DNA from: Penumbrarchaeum sp964445525
Lineage (GTDB): Archaea > Thermoplasmatota > Penumbrarchaeia > Penumbrarchaeales > Penumbrarchaeaceae
Reading direction: 5' to 3'
Assembly: GCA_964445525.1 (NCBI GenBank)
Contig: CAYULA010000002.1
Coordinates: forward strand, 1-64,000
Length of the DNA stretch: 64,000 nt
In this document: in pieces, positions 18,493 through 25,934 of the stretch
How the letters are laid out: every line of letters begins with the position of its first letter
Numbering within the stretch: the first letter of the stretch is position 1
Position numbers and translations under genes: made by a program
The notes under the pieces: generated by a model
What the model was told of the DNA's origin: nothing
The model's input: the letters and a program-made list of their open reading frames with translations, nothing else
The model's database searches: none

Positions 18493-19709
18493 CAGAATTC
18501 AAGTTCCCCGATGTGGGAGAAGGAATAACGGAAGGCAGGATCAAGACCTGGCTTGTGAAGGTCGGAGACAGGATAGAAGAAGATGACAACATGGCCCAGG
18601 TTGAAACCGACAAAGCCATCGTTGATATGCCCTCCCCTGCCGACGGAACAGTGCTCGAGATCAAGGTAGATGAAGGCGAGAAGGTCCGGGTGGGAGAGGT
18701 TATGATAGTGATCGGGGAAGAGGGAGAGAAAGCTCCCGCCTCCTCGGAGAAAGAAAAGGAAGAGGAACCTACCGAAGAAGAGAAGGCGGAAGAACCCAAA
18801 AAGGAGGAAGCTTCCAAGGGTAAGGTATTCGCCCTGCCCAAGGTCAGGAAGCTTGCAAAGGACCTCAAGGTCGATCTCGGGACCATTTCCGGAACAGGTC
18901 CAAAGGGCAGGATCACCGAAGATGATGTCAAGAAAGCAGCGGAAGGTCCAAAGGAGGAAAAGCCCAAGAAGAAGGCCAAGAAGTTCGCCATGAAGATGAA
19001 CTACGACTTCTACGGGCATATCTCCTACAAGCCTTACACCGGACTCAGGGAGGTTATCGGTAAAAGGATGGAGACCTCCAAGTTCACCATCCCCCATGCA
19101 GCTGCGATGGAGGAGGTGGATGTATCGAACCTGTGGGACCTCAGGAAGGGCATGAACGAGGAGATGAAGGAAAACGGCGAGAGGCTGACCTTCATGCCGT
19201 TTATCATCAAGGCAGTCCAGAAGTCCCTGTTGAAGCATCCTTCTCTGAATGCCATGCTGGATGAGGAGAACGAGGAGATAGTTGTCAAGGAATACTACAA
19301 CATCGGTGTCGCCACAGATACCAAGGACGGTCTCATAGTTCCCGTTGTAAAGAGAACAGAGACCAAAGGCCTCTCGGAGATCCAGAAGGACATGGATAAT
19401 CTCATAGAGCTATCCCGGGACAGGACCATAGATCTCGCGGACCTCCGGGGAGGGACCTTCACCATCTCCAATTACGGAGCAATAGGAGGAATATACGGAG
19501 TCCCCGTAATCAACTTCCCGGAAGCCGCTATACTCGGAATAGGGAGGATCCGTGAAGAGCCGAGGGTTTATGATGGCGACATAGTTCCGAGAAGGATCAT
19601 GGGAATCGTTGTTGCCTTCGATCACAGGATCATCGACGGAGCCGAGGTGGCGAGGTTCATGAACACCTTGAAGGATTATCTCGAGCACCCGGGTAAGATC
19701 CTGGTTTGA
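18486..19709 (+). CDS. pdhC: Dihydrolipoamide acyltransferase (E2)
   Basis: I start it at the ATG at 18486, where the lipoyl domain begins (VTEFKFPDVGEGITEG); the frame extends upstream only within E1 beta. Of 407 residues, 1-80 are the lipoyl domain with the lipoylated lysine K43 in ETDKAIVDMP. A Glu/Lys linker leads to a peripheral-subunit-binding domain (KVRKLAKDLKVDL...GPKGRITEDDV, about 118-150). The C-terminal acyltransferase ends in DHRIIDGAE with catalytic H380 and D384. This is the core of the complex. No E3 dihydrolipoamide dehydrogenase is encoded in this window. The lipoate ligase next door is convergent. Confidence 0.95.
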   Translation: MVTEFKFPDVGEGITEGRIKTWLVKVGDRIEEDDNMAQVETDKAIVDMPSPADGTVLEIKVDEGEKVRVGEVMIVIGEEGEKAPASSEKEKEEEPTEEEKAEEPKKEEASKGKVFALPKVRKLAKDLKVDLGTISGTGPKGRITEDDVKKAAEGPKEEKPKKKAKKFAMKMNYDFYGHISYKPYTGLREVIGKRMETSKFTIPHAAAMEEVDVSNLWDLRKGMNEEMKENGERLTFMPFIIKAVQKSLLKHPSLNAMLDEENEEIVVKEYYNIGVATDTKDGLIVPVVKRTETKGLSEIQKDMDNLIELSRDRTIDLADLRGGTFTISNYGAIGGIYGVPVINFPEAAILGIGRIREEPRVYDGDIVPRRIMGIVVAFDHRIIDGAEVARFMNTLKDYLEHPGKILV

Positions 19710-19726
19710 TTATCAAAAAGCCCATA

Positions 19727-20479
19727 TCACAATTTCGTGTTCCAGTCATCATTCCTGTATCTGGATCCCACCAGTTCATCTGCCCTTATCAACTCATCTT
19801 CGGTCCATTTCGATGGATAATGGTCCTTTCCCTCCAGCAGTGCAGCCTTCACCGAAAGGTAGACTTCCTCCATATCAATTTCAATGAGGTCCCTGACACA
19901 GGTAACAGGTCTGTAATTGGAACACGTCCCCTTTCCCGAAGGGACCACCTTGTCACCTTTGATGTAGTTCAGCATCCTGTAGGGGTTCACATCGTAGAGT
20001 ATCGTTCCATGGTGAAGGATGGCCTTTGACAGCCTCCTCTGGGAGGAACCCGATATCTTCTTCTCCCCGACCATCAGATTGTTCTCCTCGATTCTCGATT
20101 CGATCCCGATATTTTCCAGACCTCTTCTCACCGGTTCGAGGACCTCCCTGTACGATCTCGGAATATCCCTGCTGAGGACCCCGGGAGGAGCTGTCAAAGA
20201 GAATATGAATTCCTGTCCCGGTTCATGGAACATGGTTCCTCCCCCGCTGATCCTTCTGATAACCGGAACCTTATCTTTCAGGCATCTGTCCTGATAAACT
20301 TCATCAGTCAGCATCTGGAAGGATCCTATGGTGACGGCGGTTCTGTCCCATTCCCAGAAGTGGATCACGGGATCTTCCCCCTCTTTCACACTATCCAGGC
20401 AAACCTCTTCCAGGGCCATGGCTTTGAAAGGATCCAGGGTCTCGAATTCCATCACCCTGTATCTGACATCATCCGGCAT
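19727..20479 (-). CDS. lplA: Lipoate-protein ligase, catalytic domain type
   Basis: 250 residues. It attaches lipoate to E2 lipoyl domains via lipoyl-AMP. Visible motifs are RRISGGGTMFHEPGQ (lipoate/ATP binding), GEKKISGSSQRR with the conserved catalytic lysine, and ILHHGTILYD. It lacks the C-terminal accessory domain of E. coli LplA, as does Thermoplasma acidophilum LplA, which needs a separate LplB. No LplB-like gene is adjacent. It ends 17 bp from the E2 stop in convergent orientation and diverges from pyruvate kinase. BirA-like scaffolds are shared, but the RRxSGGG motif favours lipoate. Confidence 0.9.
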   Translation of the reverse strand: MPDDVRYRVMEFETLDPFKAMALEEVCLDSVKEGEDPVIHFWEWDRTAVTIGSFQMLTDEVYQDRCLKDKVPVIRRISGGGTMFHEPGQEFIFSLTAPPGVLSRDIPRSYREVLEPVRRGLENIGIESRIEENNLMVGEKKISGSSQRRLSKAILHHGTILYDVNPYRMLNYIKGDKVVPSGKGTCSNYRPVTCVRDLIEIDMEEVYLSVKAALLEGKDHYPSKWTEDELIRADELVGSRYRNDDWNTKL

Positions 20480-20589
20480 CTGTCAGACAATATCTTTCTG
20501 TTGTTTATCTTGTTCTATCGAGACGTAAGTGGAATGATGAAACTCGATGGAAGCGATTCAAATATCTACTTTGTTTCATTTGCGATCAC

Positions 20590-22050
20590 ATGAATGAGGT
20601 AGCCCCCGTCTTCACAAGGACCAAGATAGTGGGGACGATAGGTCCGGCATCGGAATCCGTAGAAATGATATCATCTCTTCTCGAAGCCGGATTGGATGTG
20701 GCAAGGATCAATTTCTCCCACGGGAACAGGGAACAGCACAGATCCCTGTTCAAGAGATTGAGAGAGGTCTCCGAGGAAAAGGGAAAGCATCTGGCCATTC
20801 TCTGCGACATACAAGGGCCCAAGATAAGAACGGGAAAGATGAAGGAGCCCTTCTGGGTCAATCAGGGAGATATGATAAGGATCACATCGGAAGAGGTCCT
20901 CGGAACACCCGAGAGGTTCTCGATCGACCATCCCGGTATCGTCGAGGAGCTCGATCCCGATGATGAGATATTCATCAACGACGGAACCATAAAGATGAGG
21001 GTGAGGAAGAAGGAAGGAAATGACCTGATATGCGAGGTCAGGAACGGAGGGCTCATCTCGGATAGAAAGGGCTGCAACATCCCTTCCTCCAACATTTTCG
21101 TGGACATCCCCACCGAGAAGGATCTGGCCGACCTCGAGGTCATCGCAGACCTCGATCCCGAATACATCGCAGCATCGTTCATCGGAAGCTCTGAAGATGT
21201 CAAAAAAATTAGAGAGGTCCTACGGTCCCATGATAAGGATGATATCAAGATCATCTCCAAGATAGAGCGTCCCAAAGCCCTTGAAAATCTGGAGGAGATC
21301 ATGGAGGTATCGGACGGGATAATGGTTGCGAGGGGCGATCTGGGGGTGGAGATACCTCCGTATGAGGTCCCTGCGGCGCAGAAGGAGATGTGCAGGTTGG
21401 CCAACCAGGCTGGAATACCGGTGATAGTGGCAACCCAGATGCTCAATTCAATGATAGAGCACTCCAGGCCCACCAGAGCGGAGGCGGCGGATGTGTTCAA
21501 TGCTGTTCTCGACGGAGCCGATGCATTGATGCTTTCAAACGAAACAGCCGTGGGCAAGGACCCTGTTCTGGTCGTAAACACAATGAAGGATATCATCCGG
21601 AGGGCAGAGGATCATTTTCCCTACAGGGACCCCGACTACTACGACTCCGACGACCAGTGCATGATAGAAACGATAGGACATGCGGCATACACCTTGATAA
21701 AGGAATTCGACGACAGGGAATATTCCGGTTCCATAATAGCGGTGACCGATTCCGGCCAATCGGCGAGAATGATCTCCAAATACAGGCCAAACAGAACCAT
21801 ACTTGCCGTCACACCAAACATTAAAACCGCAAACGAGCTGGCAGGGGTGTGGGGAGTGGTCCCGATACATTCTGTCGAGGTATCGACAGATCTCCTTGAA
21901 ATGAGAATGATAGATGCCGTAAAGACCGCTGTTGACAGAGGATATCTGTCCAGGAATGACCACGTTGTTGTTGTATCCAGTTCCATGGTTGTGGGAGACA
22001 TGGGCATGGTGGCCTGCGTATACAAGGTCTCCAGCCTGTTCGAAAGTTAA
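20590..22050 (+). CDS. pyk: Pyruvate kinase
   Basis: 486 residues, normal length. It converts phosphoenolpyruvate and ADP to pyruvate and ATP. Landmarks are TKIVGTIGPASESVEMI, DVARINFSHGN, CDIQGPKIRTGKM, the active-site KIERPKALENL and ARGDLGVEIP, and ATQMLNSMIEHSRPTRAE. The C-terminal allosteric-type domain is present (ITAVTDSGQSARMISKYRP-like). Its product is the likely substrate of the 2-oxoacid dehydrogenase encoded just upstream, so the block couples lower glycolysis to acetyl-CoA formation. Confidence 0.96.
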   Translation: MNEVAPVFTRTKIVGTIGPASESVEMISSLLEAGLDVARINFSHGNREQHRSLFKRLREVSEEKGKHLAILCDIQGPKIRTGKMKEPFWVNQGDMIRITSEEVLGTPERFSIDHPGIVEELDPDDEIFINDGTIKMRVRKKEGNDLICEVRNGGLISDRKGCNIPSSNIFVDIPTEKDLADLEVIADLDPEYIAASFIGSSEDVKKIREVLRSHDKDDIKIISKIERPKALENLEEIMEVSDGIMVARGDLGVEIPPYEVPAAQKEMCRLANQAGIPVIVATQMLNSMIEHSRPTRAEAADVFNAVLDGADALMLSNETAVGKDPVLVVNTMKDIIRRAEDHFPYRDPDYYDSDDQCMIETIGHAAYTLIKEFDDREYSGSIIAVTDSGQSARMISKYRPNRTILAVTPNIKTANELAGVWGVVPIHSVEVSTDLLEMRMIDAVKTAVDRGYLSRNDHVVVVSSSMVVGDMGMVACVYKVSSLFES

Positions 22051-22108
22051 GGATTTATACCCAGGAACCTTTTCACGAAGGTCCCGCAGCCGGGAAGGTG
22101 GTCCTATC

Positions 22109-23581
22109 TTGGATTTCGATCCTGTGGAGAGATATTACGATCTGTCAAGCGAGGAGATTGCAAGAATACAGGAGAAAAAGCTCAGGGAATTTATCAGATA
22201 CCAGCTCTATCCGTTCTCCCCTCATTACAGGAAACTGTTCGATGATAATAATATTGATCCCTCCTCGATAAACACTGTAAAGGACCTTGAAAAGATCCCA
22301 CTGACACACAAAACCGACATAATGCCTACAGAGGAAAACCCCAAAAAATACAAGGATTTCATCCTTCAACCCGACCTTGATAAAATAATGGAGTTCTGGC
22401 CCAGAACAAGGCTTCTGAAGATGAAGCTCAGGGACCTCGCTGGAACCGATATCAAGAAGGAGCTTTCAAGGGAATACTATCCCAATTTCATGATAGCAAC
22501 ATCGGGAACCACCGGAAACAACGTCCCCTTCATGTTCAGCTCCCGGGATATAAAACAGTTCAGCAATGCTTACAGATCGGTCCAGGATGTTGTGGGATTG
22601 AAGGACGAATGGGTTGTCCTGAACTGTTTTCCCTTTGCACCTCATCTTGCATTCACTTTCGCTTACTGGGTGAATATAGTCTCAACACTGAGGATCTTCC
22701 ATACGGGAGGAGGGGCCGTGACATCAACGGAAAAGACCGTTGAACTGATAAATACAGTTGATGCCAATGTGATCCTGGGTATCCCCTCATACATCTATCA
22801 TATGCTGAGAAAGGCCAGGGAAAAGGAAGTGGACCTGTCAGGATTGAAACTGATCCTTACAGCGGGAGAGAAGCTAACATCCGGGACCAGGAAGAAACTG
22901 GAGGAATTGCTGGAGGACGGAGGCGCCCATGATTTCGGTATTTTCGACATATACGGCACCACTGAGATGAGGGATGCCTATCCCGAATGTACACCCGGTT
23001 CGGGTGTCTACCACATACATCCCAACCTCCACGTTGCCGAGATCGTCGATCCCGAAACGGGAAAACAGAAGAGGCCAGGTCAGAGAGGTGCTCTTGCAAT
23101 AACCAATATCGACGGCAGGGGAACCACTGTCTGCAGGTTCCTGATAGGAGACATATTCGAGGGAGGGATACAGTACGGAAAATGCCCCTTGTGCGGAAGC
23201 AACAATCCGAGACTGATTGGACCGGTGGGGAGGCTGAGGGATTATTCCAAGGAGATGGACTTTACGAATATCAAGGGAACCTTACTGAACCTGAATACCT
23301 TCTATGACATTCTCCCGGGGATGGAGGGTATCGCCGAGTGGCAGGTATCCATCGAGAAGAAGAACAACGATCCCTCGGAGCTGGATGTTCTGAAGGTGAA
23401 CGTGGCACCCGCAGAAGGGGCCGACAGAGAAGCCCTTGCCGAACAGATCAATAAAAGGATCAACGATGCAATGGAGATCACCGCCTCCGTGGACGCATCC
23501 TTCGATGAGGATGCCCTGTTCGAGATGATGGGAGGGAAGCTGAAACCGATGAGGATCGCCGACAACAGGCCCGAGGAGTAG
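22109..23581 (+). CDS. Phenylacetate-CoA-ligase-like adenylate-forming enzyme
   Basis: 490 residues when started at the TTG at 22109, which has GGAAGGTGG about 8 bases upstream; the longer frame to 21932 lies within pyruvate kinase and has no similarity. It carries the PaaK-family phosphate loop ATSGTTGNNVPFMF, IYGTTEMRDAYPEC, and a Cys pair CPLCGSNN that may bind metal as in PaaK relatives. The C-terminal domain has the expected hinge (RLRDYSKEMDFTNIKG). It probably activates an aryl or acyl acid as its adenylate and then CoA thioester. The substrate is unknown. Confidence 0.85.
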   Translation: MDFDPVERYYDLSSEEIARIQEKKLREFIRYQLYPFSPHYRKLFDDNNIDPSSINTVKDLEKIPLTHKTDIMPTEENPKKYKDFILQPDLDKIMEFWPRTRLLKMKLRDLAGTDIKKELSREYYPNFMIATSGTTGNNVPFMFSSRDIKQFSNAYRSVQDVVGLKDEWVVLNCFPFAPHLAFTFAYWVNIVSTLRIFHTGGGAVTSTEKTVELINTVDANVILGIPSYIYHMLRKAREKEVDLSGLKLILTAGEKLTSGTRKKLEELLEDGGAHDFGIFDIYGTTEMRDAYPECTPGSGVYHIHPNLHVAEIVDPETGKQKRPGQRGALAITNIDGRGTTVCRFLIGDIFEGGIQYGKCPLCGSNNPRLIGPVGRLRDYSKEMDFTNIKGTLLNLNTFYDILPGMEGIAEWQVSIEKKNNDPSELDVLKVNVAPAEGADREALAEQINKRINDAMEITASVDASFDEDALFEMMGGKLKPMRIADNRPEE

Positions 23582-23692
23582 AGAGATCCCGCAAAGTAAA
23601 AAGTGCCCTGCAATTTTCAAAATTCAAGGGTTCGGTATTTAAGAATGAAGATTCAGATTAAATACCAGTATAAAAATGACTTGCCGTAAGCA

Positions 23693-24160
23693 ATGGATAC
23701 GCCCCATATTATTGAAAGTGACGATGCACCCCTTTCGGCGGACATCGGTGACTTTGTCGAGATACCGGACGGTATGAGATGGGATTGTCTGATGTGCGGA
23801 TCCTGCTGTGGCAATGTTTTTTCAAGGACCTGGATCGATGTTCAGCTTTCGGAATACATAGGTTCCCCTGTTGACGGTTTCTGCAAATATCTTGGAAGGA
23901 ACAACGGCGTAGAAAAAACTTGCAGAATATACGAAACAAGACCAAATATCTGTCGAGGATATCCTTTCATAATCAAGAGAAAGGATGAACATTATGTCTT
24001 GACAATTCACATCAAATGCCCAGGGATTGGCCATGGAGATGAGATTAAAATCAAGAACAGATTGATGGAAACACTGAGGCTCGTGGAGGAGGACCTCGGA
24101 GTGGAATTCATTGTAAGGGGAAACGGCTCCAATGATTTCATTTTATACAAGGTAAGATGA
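23693..24160 (+). CDS. YkgJ-type Cys-cluster protein
   Basis: 155 residues with the family pattern CLMCGSCCGNVF, then FCKYLG, TCRIYETRPNICRGYPF and KCPGIG. The eight or so Cys should bind an iron-sulfur cluster or zinc. This CxxCxxCC...RP..CR.(Y/F)P family (UPF0153/YkgJ) is widespread and of unknown biochemical role. It ends 1 bp from the convergent PadR-type gene. Confidence 0.88.
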   Translation: MDTPHIIESDDAPLSADIGDFVEIPDGMRWDCLMCGSCCGNVFSRTWIDVQLSEYIGSPVDGFCKYLGRNNGVEKTCRIYETRPNICRGYPFIIKRKDEHYVLTIHIKCPGIGHGDEIKIKNRLMETLRLVEEDLGVEFIVRGNGSNDFILYKVR

Positions 24161-24161
24161 A

Positions 24162-25055
24162 TTATAGTTTGGTACCCCAGGCTATGTACTGCTCCTTGAA
24201 TTTCCTGACGTCAACATCATTCAGTTTTTCGGAAAGGATCTCCTTTATACCTCTCGAACCGTGCCCCTTCAATTCCTCACCGGACCATCCGAGCTGTGAT
24301 CTGAATATATCTTCCAGTATGTATGATTCCAGCTTGGAGAAATCAACGAATATCACTTTTCCACCTTTCTTTACGATTCTCACAAGCTCGTTGATATAGG
24401 TCATCTCCTTCGAGGTTCTGGTGAGGGGGTAGATCGAGATCACCGCATCCAGGTAATCATCCTTCAGGGGTATGTCGTCATCCCTGGAAGGAAATGAAGC
24501 CATTTCCATTGCTCTTTTACCCAGATCCGACAGGGGAGTATTATTCCGATCCCTGTCTATCAGCAGAAGAACGAACTTGACACCATCCACTTTCGGCAAC
24601 AGGTCAAGAGCCCTTGATATTCCCAGCCGGGAGGGATCCACCGCAACACCGACCGTTATTCCCGTACCCATGGGAAGTATCGACTGTTCGATCAAAAGAG
24701 GGATCCTGTCAGATGATCTTTTCAGCATGGATTCGAACTGCCAGCAGGACATGTATCTCTCGGCCTTTTCCAGGGCCTCCTTGCCTGATTCCGTAATTCT
24801 GAAATATACCCTGTCAACGCCTCTGGTCATCAATCCCTCGCTTTTCTGTTTCTTCTTCTTTGTTCTGACAATAAATCTCTTTTTTTCCATTTTTTTCAGA
24901 TCGGAATAGAGCTTCCCGGAAGAAACCTCGCTCTCTCCGAGATGTTTTTTGAGCATTGTTAGCATCTCGTTTCCGTACCTCTCCTTTTCTCTGAGAAGGT
25001 ACAGGATCTCCAGTTCGAACCAGTTTGGCTCAGGAAGCTCGGGAAGAGGAGAAAA
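24162..25055 (-). CDS. PadR-type winged-helix regulator with methyltransferase-like C-terminal domain
   Basis: I start it at the ATG at 25055 (MFSPLPELPEPNWFELEIL), with a TTTAAATAC-type TATA at 25081-25090 about 30 bp upstream. Of 297 residues, about 10-110 form a PadR-like winged helix (LEILYLLREKERYGNEML; VSSGKLYSDLKKMEKKRFI; RVYFRITESGKEALEKAE). Residues 140-290 resemble a class I methyltransferase: VGVAVDPSRLGISRALDLL, then LDAVISIYPLTR and ELVRIVKKGGKVIFVDF. The glycine-rich SAM loop is not recognisable, so the domain may bind a ligand rather than methylate. It is convergent with the Cys-cluster gene and divergent from the ABC system, which it may regulate. Confidence 0.8.
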   Translation of the reverse strand, partial: FSPLPELPEPNWFELEILYLLREKERYGNEMLTMLKKHLGESEVSSGKLYSDLKKMEKKRFIVRTKKKKQKSEGLMTRGVDRVYFRITESGKEALEKAERYMSCWQFESMLKRSSDRIPLLIEQSILPMGTGITVGVAVDPSRLGISRALDLLPKVDGVKFVLLLIDRDRNNTPLSDLGKRAMEMASFPSRDDDIPLKDDYLDAVISIYPLTRTSKEMTYINELVRIVKKGGKVIFVDFSKLESYILEDIFRSQLGWSGEELKGHGSRGIKEILSEKLNDVDVRKFKEQYIAWGTKL

Positions 25056-25080
25056 CATCAAAAACAATATCCAACAATCA

Positions 25081-25090
25081 GTATTTAAAC
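25081..25090 (-). promoter_or_regulatory. TATA box for the PadR-type regulator
   Basis: GTATTTAAAC on the top strand is GTTTAAATAC on the bottom strand, a consensus archaeal TATA element. It is centred 30 bp before the ATG at 25055, which supports the shorter start and a near-leaderless mRNA. Confidence 0.6.
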
Positions 25091-25251
25091 CAATTCTTTC
25101 CAACCATAATAATGCTGGGTTGGAAAAATTTTAATACCTATCATTTTGAAATTAGATAAATGAATAGCAAATATATTTATACCTGAAATTAAAGTATAAG
25201 TATGCATGAAAAGACACGAGTTTTCTTAGGATCCAACAAGGTGGTTTCCGT

Positions 25252-25923
25252 ATGTCCATGATAACGCTGAAGGGATTGCACAAGGAATACAGATCGGGAA
25301 AAATGGCATATCAGGCTTTAAAAGGTATAAATATCGACATAGAACAGGGAGAGATGGTTTCAATAGTGGGGCCCTCCGGATGCGGCAAGACAACCATGCT
25401 CAACATGATCACAGGAATAGACAGACCCACCAAGGGCACGGTCAATATTCGGGGAAAGAGGATCGACCTCATGGGCGAGGATAGACTTGCCAGGTGGAGA
25501 GGGAAAAACGTGGGAATTGTCTTCCAGTTCTTCCAGCTCTTTCCAACACTGAACGCTCTGGAAAACTGCATGCTTCCAATGGATTTTGCCGGGAAAGGTA
25601 AACTTAAAGAGAGAAAAAAAACCGCCTTGACAAACCTTGAGATAGTGGGGCTGGGAGACAAATGGCATCATCTTCCCTCGGAGCTCTCGGGAGGTGAGCA
25701 GCAGAGAGTTGCGATAGCCAGAGCCCTTGCCAATGATCCCGACATCCTCATAGGAGACGAACCCACGGGGAATCTGGATTCAAGGACCGAGTCCAGGGTT
25801 TTCGATCTATTCAGGGTTTTGAATAGAAGCGGAATGACGGTGATCTACGTGACCCATTCCAAGGACCTTGCAGGGAGAGCTTCCAGACAGATCCGGATGC
25901 TTGACGGGGTTATCGAGAACTAG
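25252..25923 (+). CDS. MacB/LolD-type ABC ATPase
   Basis: 223 residues with Walker A GPSGCGKTT, Q-loop VFQFFQLFPTLNALEN, signature LSGGEQQR, Walker B DILIGDEPTGNLDS and H-loop VTHSKD. This is the COG1136 type that drives mechanotransmission permeases (lipoprotein handling, macrolide or peptide export). AGGTGG lies upstream of the ATG. It is followed after 11 bp by its FtsX-type permease. Divergent from the PadR-type regulator, as is common for exporters under PadR control. Confidence 0.94.
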   Translation: MSMITLKGLHKEYRSGKMAYQALKGINIDIEQGEMVSIVGPSGCGKTTMLNMITGIDRPTKGTVNIRGKRIDLMGEDRLARWRGKNVGIVFQFFQLFPTLNALENCMLPMDFAGKGKLKERKKTALTNLEIVGLGDKWHHLPSELSGGEQQRVAIARALANDPDILIGDEPTGNLDSRTESRVFDLFRVLNRSGMTVIYVTHSKDLAGRASRQIRMLDGVIEN

Positions 25924-25934
25924 GAGGTTCAGGT

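Noticed and set aside
18417..19238. Bottom-strand frame within the E2 gene
   Set aside because: It is a shadow of E2, which has all of its domain motifs on the top strand.
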